64,000 bases of DNA from contig JAIXWX010000034.1 in assembly GCA_027491075.1 (NCBI GenBank), forward strand, positions 1 through 64,000, written 5' to 3'. Positions within the stretch are counted from its first letter, which is position 1; each line of letters begins with the position of its first letter. Made by a program: the position numbers and the translations under genes. Under the pieces are notes generated by a model, which searched no databases, had not been told where the DNA came from, and saw only the letters and a program-made list of their open reading frames with translations. This document shows positions 20,054 to 27,561 of this stretch, piece after piece. Source of the DNA: Flavobacteriales bacterium. Its GTDB lineage: Bacteria > Bacteroidota > Bacteroidia > Flavobacteriales_D > Sanyastnellaceae.

Positions 20054-21595
20054 ATGACGGACAAGTTCAAAAAACTCGAGGAGAAGATGGCTCAAGCCCT
20101 TTTAGGCGGTGGCGCAAATAGAATCGAGTCGCAACATAAGAAAGGCAAATTGACAGCAAGAGAACGCATCCACTTCTTACTGGACGAGGGTTCTTTTGAA
20201 GAACTGGGTATGCTTGTCACGCACCGATCTACCAACTTCGGATTGGATAAAGAAGTATACTTAGGCGATGGAGTAGTCACTGGATACGGCACCATCCATG
20301 GACGCTTGGTGTATGTGTTTTCTCAAGACTTCACCGTAATGGGAGGATCTCTCGCAGAAGCACATGCTGAAAAGATTTGCCGCGTGATGGATTTGGCGAT
20401 GAAGAACGGTGCACCGGTCATTGGTTTGAACGATAGCGGTGGCGCGCGTATTCAAGAAGGTGTGGTGTCATTGGGCGGATATGCAGATATCTTCTATAAA
20501 AACGTACAAGCAAGTGGTGTCGTTCCTCAAATCAGTGCAATAATGGGCCCCTGCGCCGGTGGTGCAGTTTACAGTCCAGCCTTGACTGATTTTATTCTCA
20601 TGGTGGAAAACACAAGTTACATGTTCGTCACAGGTCCCAATGTGGTGAAGACAGTAACACATGAAGAAGTAACAAGCGAAGAACTCGGTGGGGCAAGTAC
20701 GCACAGCACCAAAAGCGGTGTAACGCATTTCACCGCAGAGAATGATATCGCGTGCATTCAAAAGATACGTACTCTTCTTTCATATATGCCTCAGAACTGC
20801 GAAGAACAAGCCCCTGATGTGGCATACGAGTCTTCGAATGAAAGTCGCCCGGAGTTGGATCGGATCATTCCAGAGAATCCGAACCAACCTTATGACATGC
20901 ATGAGGTAATCGGTCAAGTCATCGATGAGAATACCTGGTGTGAAGTGCATAAAGATTATGCAGAAAACATCATTGTAGGCTTCGCACGCTTGGCGGGAAA
21001 AAGCATTGGTGTTGTTGCCAATCAGCCGGCATACCTCGCAGGGGTTTTGGACATCAAATCGTCTAACAAGGCAGCACGGTTTGTTCGTTTTTGTGATGCC
21101 TTCAATATTCCATTGCTCGTATTTGAAGACGTTCCTGGATTTTTACCCGGCACCGATCAAGAGTGGAACGGGATTATTTCCAATGGAGCGAAATTGCTCT
21201 ACGCATTCAGTGAAGCAACCGTACCGCGAGTGACCGTTATCACCCGTAAGGCCTATGGTGGAGCGTATGATGTGATGAACTCCAAGCACATTGGCGCGGA
21301 CATGAACTATGCATGGCCAAGTGCAGAAATTGCAGTGATGGGTGCAAAGGGTGCTGCTGAAATTATTTTTAAGAAAGAAATCAATGAGGCCGCGGATAAG
21401 GATTCGAAGTGGAAAGAGAAGGAAGCCGAGTATGCGGAGCTTTTCGCAAATCCATACAGCGCTGCAGAAAGAGGATATGTGGACGAAGTAATACGTCCGT
21501 CACAAACAAGAGAAAAATTAATCAAAGCATTTAAAATGCTCGAGAATAAAGCGGAAAAGGCGCCGCGTAAGAAACACAGCAATATGCCTCTCTAA
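20054..21595 (+). CDS. pccB: Acyl-CoA carboxylase beta subunit (propionyl-CoA carboxylase type)
   Basis: A 513-residue biotin-dependent carboxyltransferase that moves the carboxyl group from biotin to propionyl-CoA or a similar acyl-Co[22 protein letters not shown] at the N terminus, [28 protein letters not shown] (first oxyanion loop) and [19 protein letters not shown] (second) are all present. The start at 20054 matches family N termini and follows a good promoter; the longer frame upstream runs into the repeat array. The biotin-carrying alpha subunit is not adjacent, although accB/accC lie 7 kb upstream. Substrate choice between propionyl-CoA and other acyl-CoAs cannot be settled here. Confidence 0.92.
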   Translation: MTDKFKKLEEKMAQALLGGGANRIESQHKKGKLTARERIHFLLDEGSFEELGMLVTHRSTNFGLDKEVYLGDGVVTGYGTIHGRLVYVFSQDFTVMGGSLAEAHAEKICRVMDLAMKNGAPVIGLNDSGGARIQEGVVSLGGYADIFYKNVQASGVVPQISAIMGPCAGGAVYSPALTDFILMVENTSYMFVTGPNVVKTVTHEEVTSEELGGASTHSTKSGVTHFTAENDIACIQKIRTLLSYMPQNCEEQAPDVAYESSNESRPELDRIIPENPNQPYDMHEVIGQVIDENTWCEVHKDYAENIIVGFARLAGKSIGVVANQPAYLAGVLDIKSSNKAARFVRFCDAFNIPLLVFEDVPGFLPGTDQEWNGIISNGAKLLYAFSEATVPRVTVITRKAYGGAYDVMNSKHIGADMNYAWPSAEIAVMGAKGAAEIIFKKEINEAADKDSKWKEKEAEYAELFANPYSAAERGYVDEVIRPSQTREKLIKAFKMLENKAEKAPRKKHSNMPL

Positions 21596-21604
21596 TTCAA
21601 TGCT

Positions 21605-22474
21605 ATGCTAAAATCAATGACCGGCTTTGGAAAGTCTGAAGCCACCATAGGACAAAAAAAGTTTACCGTAGAGATTCGTTCGCTCAACAGTAAACAATTT
21701 GACCTAACGCTTCGCCTTCCAAGTTTATATCGTGAGAAAGAACTGGATCTTCGTGCGTGGCTGAGTGAAAATATTCTACGCGGAAAGGCGGATGTGCTGA
21801 TCTATTATGAAAGCCTTGAGGCGGAAAAGAGAATGGCAATAAATGCTTCTTTGTTGGAGAGTTATTATCATGATCTAAAAAACTTTGGCGAAAAAGTCGG
21901 ACTGACTGGTGCGGATTACTTGAATGCACTGATGAAGATTCCAGATGTAATGAAGCCCGAGTCGCAAGAATTCGACGAAAGCGAATGGAACGCAGTATAT
22001 CAGCTGGTCAAGGATGCGTACGCTAAATTTGATACATACAGATCTGCAGAGGGCAGCAAGTTGAAGACGGAGTTTGAAAAGCGCATTGAAATAATTCTTG
22101 AGAAAAGAAGCGCTTTGGAAGAACCAATGAAGCTGAGAAGCGAGAAAATCCGAGAAAAGATCAAGAACAATCTGAATGAATTGGTTCCTATCGATAAAAT
22201 CGACCCCAATCGCTTCGAACAAGAGTTGATATATTATTTGGAAAGACTGGATGTGAGTGAAGAACAGCAACGACTGTTGACCAATTGCGAACACTTCCAA
22301 GAGGAATTAAGACTCGATGGTCAAGGAAAGAAGTTGGGCTTTATTTCTCAAGAAATTGGAAGGGAAATTAATACCATTGGAAGCAAAGCCAATGACGCAG
22401 AAATGCAGCGTCTGGTGGTACACATGAAGGATGAATTGGAGAAAATTAAAGAACAGATCAACAACGTTCTTTAA
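21605..22474 (+). CDS. YicC family protein
   Basis: A 289-residue YicC-like protein. The N terminus MLKSMTGFGKSE and the internal EIRSLNSKQFDL are family signatures, and the C-terminal DUF1732 region with ELIYYLERLDVSEEQQRL and LGFISQEIGREINTIGSKA is intact. In E. coli YicC has been linked to endoribonuclease activity on small RNAs, which would be a reasonable role here. It starts nine bases after pccB and precedes gmk, the common yicC-gmk order. Confidence 0.93.
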   Translation: MLKSMTGFGKSEATIGQKKFTVEIRSLNSKQFDLTLRLPSLYREKELDLRAWLSENILRGKADVLIYYESLEAEKRMAINASLLESYYHDLKNFGEKVGLTGADYLNALMKIPDVMKPESQEFDESEWNAVYQLVKDAYAKFDTYRSAEGSKLKTEFEKRIEIILEKRSALEEPMKLRSEKIREKIKNNLNELVPIDKIDPNRFEQELIYYLERLDVSEEQQRLLTNCEHFQEELRLDGQGKKLGFISQEIGREINTIGSKANDAEMQRLVVHMKDELEKIKEQINNVL

Positions 22475-22503
22475 GGTTTAAGCCAACTTTCTTATTTTCG
22501 CGC

Positions 22504-23082
22504 ATGGAACGTTTCTCCGGAAAGGCTATCATATTTTCAGCTCCCAGTGGAGCGGGCAAGACAACCATTGTGAGGCATTTGCTTCAAATGGTGCATCTGC
22601 GTCTTGAGTTTTCAGTATCAGCAACTAGCAGAGCGAAAAGAGGACATGAAGTGGACGGCAAGGATTATTACTTCCTTTCTGCAGGTGATTTTCTCAAGAA
22701 AGCAAAAGCAGGAATGTTTCTCGAATGGGAAGAAGTATATAGAGATCAATATTATGGTACGCTGAAATCGGAAATGGATCGAATCTGGTCGGCAGGTAAG
22801 AATGTGATCTTCGATGTGGATGTAGTCGGTGGATTGAACTTGAAGAAAATCTTTGGTGAACAAGCACTTTCTATTTTTGTACAACCGCCAAGTATTGAGG
22901 TGTTGAATTTTCGCTTGAGAAATCGATCTACAGAAACCCCAGAGAAAATAGCGATGCGCATTGAGAAAGCAAAACACGAAATGTCCTTTGCTCCAAAGTT
23001 TGATTTTATTCTGGTGAATGACAAACTGGATTTAGCACTGCAACAAGCAGAAGCGAAAGTTTCAGAATTTATTCGACTATGA
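22504..23082 (+). CDS. gmk: Guanylate kinase
   Basis: A 192-residue kinase converting GMP to GDP with ATP. The P-loop APSGAGKT is at residues 13-20, followed by the GMP-binding segment SATSRAKRGHEVDGKDYYF and a lid with RNRSTETPEKIAMRIEKA. The length is normal. The ATG is only four bases after a TATTTTCG promoter-like box (22493-22500), so some transcripts may start at or near the start codon, although no -33 element is obvious. Its stop overlaps the nadD start (ATGA), so the two are translationally coupled. Confidence 0.96.
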   Translation: MERFSGKAIIFSAPSGAGKTTIVRHLLQMVHLRLEFSVSATSRAKRGHEVDGKDYYFLSAGDFLKKAKAGMFLEWEEVYRDQYYGTLKSEMDRIWSAGKNVIFDVDVVGGLNLKKIFGEQALSIFVQPPSIEVLNFRLRNRSTETPEKIAMRIEKAKHEMSFAPKFDFILVNDKLDLALQQAEAKVSEFIRL

Positions 23083-23663
23083 AGAAGGTAGGACTGTACT
23101 TCGGTTCATTCAATCCTATCCATGTAGGCCACCTCATCATAGCAGATTATTTCGCGTCCTCAGCATTATTAGATGAGGTAATCCTCGTAGTCAGTCCTCA
23201 TAATCCGCTTAAAAATAGTTCTGAATTGGCTACCTTTGAAGATCGCTGGGAGATGACACAAATCGCATTGAAGAATCATCCTGCGCTGTCTTGTTCGGAT
23301 GTGGAAGCATCACTTCCTCTGCCTTCATTCACCATCAATACATTGGATTTTTTTAGAAAGAAAAATCCTCAGAATACTTATCATGTGATCATGGGTCAGG
23401 ATAGCCTAGAGAGTTTACATCTTTGGAAAGACTATCGACGCATCATTGAAGAGTTCGGGATCATTGTATTTCCGAGAAAAACTCCATCTGATAAATTGTC
23501 CGAGGAGTTCATTCATCCTCATATTGTCTTTGAGAAAGATGCCCCACGATTAGATATTTCTTCCACCTCCATTCGATCAGACATTCGAGCACATCGATCG
23601 ATTCGTTATCGAGTTGTCCCTGAGGTCGAAGAGTATATTCAGAGTAAAGGTCTGTACAAATGA
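23079..23663 (+). CDS. nadD: Nicotinate-nucleotide adenylyltransferase
   Basis: A 194-residue nucleotidyltransferase that adenylates nicotinate mononucleotide in NAD synthesis. The nucleotide-binding GSFNPIHVGH is at residues 9-18, the substrate segment FTINTLDFF follows, and the C-terminal ISSTSIR motif matches the family SxTxxR. It overlaps gmk by four bases and ends the yicC-gmk-nadD group. nadC, the preceding enzyme of the pathway, is at 60017 in this window. Confidence 0.96.
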   Translation: MKKVGLYFGSFNPIHVGHLIIADYFASSALLDEVILVVSPHNPLKNSSELATFEDRWEMTQIALKNHPALSCSDVEASLPLPSFTINTLDFFRKKNPQNTYHVIMGQDSLESLHLWKDYRRIIEEFGIIVFPRKTPSDKLSEEFIHPHIVFEKDAPRLDISSTSIRSDIRAHRSIRYRVVPEVEEYIQSKGLYK

Positions 23664-23711
23664 AGATACTACTTTGATCGAAAGAATTGATTTAGTCGGA
23701 TATAAGATATT

Positions 23712-24644
23712 TTATCGCATCACCGTGAATTTGATGTTTTGTCTTACTCCATATTTATTCATTATAGAAATAAAATAAATCCCAGCAGGAATACCGCTCG
23801 TATCCCACTGAATACTTTTCTCATTTTTGGAGGTCATTGGAAGGTGAGTGGTTCTGCCGAAAAAATCATAAAACTCAATTTGCTGAAAGGTTAAATTTAT
23901 ACTTTCAGTTTCTAAGATTAATTCGTTTTGTGAGGGGTTTGGAAATAATCGGTAATTGATTTGTGATTTGACTTCTTCTATTGAAATGAACGCACAACAA
24001 TCCAGACTGGATTCTAAAGGTTCGGTACTATGAATTTTCAAATCATTCTCAATGAAACAAATAAGTCCTTCATTCTGATCAATACATCCCGACCCGATAT
24101 TAGGCTGGTTCAAACCTTTGGTTGAACTGCCTATGCCTTCGATGTACTGACAATCTGGACCAGCGCATGGACCAAAAGGACTTCCATAATCAGCTGTCCA
24201 TCTTCTTCTTGATACTCCATCAGGTGTAATAATCGTATCGATAGAATAAACGATGAGTACATGTTCCATTTGGCACCAAGGATCGTTAACTATGATGGTG
24301 TCCCCGACTTCCGAGGTAAAGTCGAATAGAAGTACTTTTTGATAAAGTGTCATCCAATTTCGGATCATCCATTTTCCCGAATCTTCTCTTATTAAGAGCC
24401 CTGTAGGGACAAATGTGGTGTCTCCACCACAGTAGTTAATGTTGCAAATAACATGATAGGTGGTGTCATTTACTGTGGTAGTCCCGTGAAGGCCATTTCC
24501 ATAGCCTATTGGGGATCCTGGAACCATCACAGGATAACTTGCCATCCAATAAATCCCATTGGTCGGTAAGGGTAAAGGTGTAATTTGTGTGATAGCTGAA
24601 TTAGATAGGGCGAGGCAAAGAACGAAAAGTAAAATTCTTTTCAT
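23712..24644 (-). CDS. T9SS-sorted secreted protein, function unknown
   Basis: A 310-residue exported protein with a signal peptide (cleavage near residue 20) and a C-terminal T9SS type A domain from about residue 230 (RLFPNPSQNEL, GIPAGIYFISI). The middle (about 25-215) is beta-rich, with short conserved pieces such as NDTTYHVICNINYCGGDTTF and several cysteines, as in uncharacterised families found next to sorting domains. No catalytic motif is recognised. It converges on nadD with 48 bases between. Confidence 0.75.
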   Translation of the reverse strand: MKRILLFVLCLALSNSAITQITPLPLPTNGIYWMASYPVMVPGSPIGYGNGLHGTTTVNDTTYHVICNINYCGGDTTFVPTGLLIREDSGKWMIRNWMTLYQKVLLFDFTSEVGDTIIVNDPWCQMEHVLIVYSIDTIITPDGVSRRRWTADYGSPFGPCAGPDCQYIEGIGSSTKGLNQPNIGSGCIDQNEGLICFIENDLKIHSTEPLESSLDCCAFISIEEVKSQINYRLFPNPSQNELILETESINLTFQQIEFYDFFGRTTHLPMTSKNEKSIQWDTSGIPAGIYFISIMNKYGVRQNIKFTVMR

Positions 24645-24765
24645 GAGAATAAGATTAATAGTAATAGCGAAGTTACTTATTTATAATATAAGAAAGCCAA
24701 TAGGAGGGAAGGTGCGTTAAAAAAAAGACTTGTAGGGAGTCTTGTAATTCTTCATCTTCGCTTCT

Positions 24766-26190
24766 ATGATTTTCGAAGACAATAATCGTGTTTTTTTCTT
24801 CTTATCTGCTGCGGCAGTAATCATCACCATATTGGTTGTTCTGTCAACCGGTGCGTATCAAGGCGGTGATACATTCCAGCATTTCATGATTGCCAAATGG
24901 TCATTTGAACATCCTTATCTCTTTTTAGATCATTGGGGAAAACCGTTTTTCACCGCCCTCTTTGCTCCCGTTTCTCAGTGGGGATATACAGCAGCCAAGG
25001 TCTTGAATACACTTTTGGGATTTACTGCTGCTTGGTACGCCTATCTCACTGCGAAGGAACTGGGTCACCGCTTGGCTTGGCCTGTAGTGCTCATGGTCAT
25101 TTGCGCCCCGATTTATTTCATTCATCTCAATTCAGCGATGACTGAAATTTTGTTTTCTACCGTGCTGATTGTTTCTACTTATTGGATTATCAAAGAAAGA
25201 TGGGTTCTTGGAGCACTGTTGCTGTCGTACCTTCCTTTTGTACGCACAGAGGGTTTCGTGTTGATCCCATTTATCTCTCTCTGGTTTTTATACCACAAAA
25301 AATTCATACCGTTTTTATTTCTTGGATGTGGCACCATCGTTTATTCATTGCTGGGTTATTTCTTCTATTTTCACGATATCCTATGGGTTTTTCATAAGAA
25401 TCCCTATGAGGTGAATGTGGATTATTACGGCAGCGGCAATTGGCATCATTTCATCAGTACGAATTATGTGACGTGGGGAGTGCCTACTTTCATTGCGCTC
25501 TGTACGGGCTATTATTGGATTTTTAGATCGTGGCTGCGTCATTCAGGAAGAATGGAAAAGACGTTGTCTACGGAGTTGGCATTGATCGTGTCTCCGGCCT
25601 TGATCTTTTTGATGTTCCATTCCTTGGCTTGGTGGTTGGGAAAATTGGCAAGCGTCGGAGAGATTCGTGTGCTTGCCTCATTGATGCCCTTTTATGCCAT
25701 CACTGCCAACAGAGGTTTGATGTGGATGAATGAGAGATTCAAAAGTGAAGAGAAGAAAAGCCTTCGCTTTATGACTTTCTTTTGTGTTTCTGTCCTAGTG
25801 ATGCCTTTCTTGTTTTTTCCTCTTCCATTGCGAAGATTAAGAGGTCAGGAGGTCATGCATCGGGTTTCGGAATGGTTGGAGAATACACCGATCAACGGAC
25901 GGGTATGGTATTTTGACCCGCAAATCGCTTTCGAAGCGGAGGCAGATCCTTTTATACAAGGAAATATTCGCCCTTATTTTCCCAAACAAGACTCTGTACC
26001 AGCACAAAGGATGTGGCAAAATGATATCATCATTTGGGACACCCACTTTGCGGCAAACGAAGGACGCACTCCGCTAGAATTGCTTTCTGATACCGCATCC
26101 TTTGAACTGCTCAAACAATTTGATCCAGAAAAACCTTTTCAAACGTTCGACGGATTCAATTACGAGGTGAAGATTTTTAGGAGAAAGTAA
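24766..26190 (+). CDS. GT-C fold membrane glycosyltransferase-like protein
   Basis: A 474-residue polytopic protein with about 9-11 hydrophobic segments and a soluble C-terminal tail. The first extracytoplasmic loop contains YQGGDTFQHF with Asp35 where GT-C (PMT/ArnT-type) enzymes place the catalytic acid, and the next helices contain GKPFFTALFAP and RTEGFVLIP, typical of mannosyltransferase-like proteins. These enzymes move a sugar from a polyprenyl-phosphate carrier to an exported acceptor; the acceptor is unknown. The last 41 coding bases (26146-26186) recur exactly at 27515-27555, flanking the inserted AAA gene, and both copies encode the same terminus ending KIFRRK. Confidence 0.72.
   Translation: MIFEDNNRVFFFLSAAAVIITILVVLSTGAYQGGDTFQHFMIAKWSFEHPYLFLDHWGKPFFTALFAPVSQWGYTAAKVLNTLLGFTAAWYAYLTAKELGHRLAWPVVLMVICAPIYFIHLNSAMTEILFSTVLIVSTYWIIKERWVLGALLLSYLPFVRTEGFVLIPFISLWFLYHKKFIPFLFLGCGTIVYSLLGYFFYFHDILWVFHKNPYEVNVDYYGSGNWHHFISTNYVTWGVPTFIALCTGYYWIFRSWLRHSGRMEKTLSTELALIVSPALIFLMFHSLAWWLGKLASVGEIRVLASLMPFYAITANRGLMWMNERFKSEEKKSLRFMTFFCVSVLVMPFLFFPLPLRRLRGQEVMHRVSEWLENTPINGRVWYFDPQIAFEAEADPFIQGNIRPYFPKQDSVPAQRMWQNDIIIWDTHFAANEGRTPLELLSDTASFELLKQFDPEKPFQTFDGFNYEVKIFRRK
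26146..26186. repeat. 41-bp direct repeat, left copy (3' end of the GT-C gene)
   Basis: Identical over 41 bases to 27515-27555. The next base differs (AAG versus AAA lysine codon), then both copies have TAA. The copies bracket the AAA/DUF4143 gene; the span from the end of one copy to the end of the other is 1369 bases. Confidence 0.95.
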
Positions 26191-26231
26191 AATTCACCGC
26201 GATCACCCACAGTGGAGGAAAAAATATGTAC

Positions 26232-26295
26232 TTTTTTGGAATAAAATCCGAAAAAGTCATAACTATTTCGGAATTAAATCCGAAAATGTTATAAT
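26232..26295. repeat. Two 32-bp direct repeats with palindromic cores before the AAA gene
   Basis: Two units of 32 bases (26232-26263 and 26264-26295) match at about 26 of 32 positions. Each contains a palindromic core; the second is TTTCGGAATTAAATCCGAAA, a clean inverted repeat, and the first is the less perfect GGAATAAAATCC with flanks. They end nine bases before the ATG of the ATPase gene, where an operator would be expected. Confidence 0.75.
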
Positions 26296-26303
26296 ATTGT
26301 ATT

Positions 26304-27431
26304 ATGATCAAACGTCATTTAGAGTCAATTATTTCGAAGAAAATTCCTTCTGATAAGGCTGTAATTATACTTGGGCCAAGGCAAGTGGGAAAGACTACCT
26401 TGCTTGAAAAGATCTCTAGTACGTTGAAAAGTGAGACGGTTTGGATGAATGGAGATGAGTATGATGTGCAGGAATTATTTCGAAACGCTTCGGCTACAAG
26501 ACTTAAAACGTTATTCGGTAAGGCTACAACAGTAATCATTGATGAAGCGCAGCGAATACCAGAAATAGGACTGCGTTTAAAGTTGATTACGGATAAAATT
26601 AAGAATGTTCAAGTAATTGTTAGCGGAAGTTCTGCTTTTGAATTGGGAAATACGATCAATGAGTCCTTGACAGGACGTAAGTGGGAATACAAGATGTTAC
26701 CGCTTTCTTTTTCTGAAATGGTGGCACATCATGGACTAATAGAAGAACGAAGGTTACTTTCACAGCGATTAGTATTTGGCTATTATCCAGAAATAGTTAC
26801 GCATCCAGGGGAGGAAGAAGAACGATTGAGAGAGCTTACGGAGAGTTATCTGTATAAAGACCTTTTCACCCTTGAAAACGTAAAAAAGTCAAGCGCGATT
26901 GTTCATTTGCTGCGTGCATTAGCTCATCAGGTTGGTTCGCAAGTTTCCTATAGTGAGCTTTCACGTGAAGTGGGTTTAGATATGAAGACAGTTGAAAAAT
27001 ACATCGATTTACTGGAAAAGGCATTTATCATTTTTAGGCTTGGAAGCTACAGCAACAACCTGAGAAATGAGTTATCGAAAAGCAAGAAAATCTATTTTTA
27101 CGATAATGGTGTTATGAATGCACTTCTTAATGATTTCACTATTGCGGAAGTAAGAACAGATCTTGGTAAACTGTGGGAAAATTTTTTCGTTGCTGAACGG
27201 TTTAAGTTGAATGCCTATAATAAGAGTGGAGCCTTGCCCTACTTCTGGAGAACGCGTCAAGGTCAAGAAATTGATTTATTGGAAATAAGAAATAAGAAGA
27301 TTGAAGCCTTCGAAATTAAATGGAGTATCCAGAAAAAAGTGAAAATCACAACGACCTTTACGGAAGCTTATCCTAATGCATCAACTCATATTGTGACGCC
27401 AAAGAATTTTGATCAGTTTTTAGCACAATGA
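26304..27431 (+). CDS. AAA family ATPase with DUF4143 domain
   Basis: A 375-residue protein with Walker A GPRQVGKT (24-31), Walker B VIIDEAQ (77-83) and a sensor-like SGSSAFEL. The middle holds a winged-helix-like segment (SYSELSREVGLDMKTVEKYIDLLEKAFI). The C-terminal DUF4143 part carries GQEIDLLEI followed by AFEIKW, a PD-(D/E)XK-like arrangement. The family is very common, variable in copy number and without an established function. The gene sits between duplicated ends of the preceding GT-C gene and has its own repeated palindromes upstream, so it is probably a recent insertion. Confidence 0.88.
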   Translation: MIKRHLESIISKKIPSDKAVIILGPRQVGKTTLLEKISSTLKSETVWMNGDEYDVQELFRNASATRLKTLFGKATTVIIDEAQRIPEIGLRLKLITDKIKNVQVIVSGSSAFELGNTINESLTGRKWEYKMLPLSFSEMVAHHGLIEERRLLSQRLVFGYYPEIVTHPGEEEERLRELTESYLYKDLFTLENVKKSSAIVHLLRALAHQVGSQVSYSELSREVGLDMKTVEKYIDLLEKAFIIFRLGSYSNNLRNELSKSKKIYFYDNGVMNALLNDFTIAEVRTDLGKLWENFFVAERFKLNAYNKSGALPYFWRTRQGQEIDLLEIRNKKIEAFEIKWSIQKKVKITTTFTEAYPNASTHIVTPKNFDQFLAQ

Positions 27432-27485
27432 TTTTGGAGAAATGATGAGAAAGTGATGCACGTTCCTTACCGTGTCAAGTTAAAA

Positions 27486-27530
27486 AATTGAATCCGTCGA
27501 ATGAATTTTTTGCTTTCGACGGATTCAATT
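27486..27530. repeat. 16-bp perfect inverted repeat at the right end of the AAA insertion
   Basis: AATTGAATCCGTCGAA at 27486-27501 is the exact reverse complement of TTCGACGGATTCAATT at 27515-27530, with a 13-base loop. The right arm is the first 16 bases of the 41-bp direct repeat; the left arm exists only on the insertion side. No T tract follows, so it does not look like a terminator. Confidence 0.9.
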
Positions 27531-27555
27531 ACGAGGTGAAGATTTTTAGGAGAAA
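27515..27555. repeat. 41-bp direct repeat, right copy (GT-C 3' end fragment)
   Basis: Exact copy of 26146-26186, in frame with the same stop position. It ends seven bases before the stop of the converging TonB receptor gene, so before the insertion the GT-C and receptor genes were probably convergent with only a few bases between them. Confidence 0.95.
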
Positions 27556-27561
27556 ATAAGA

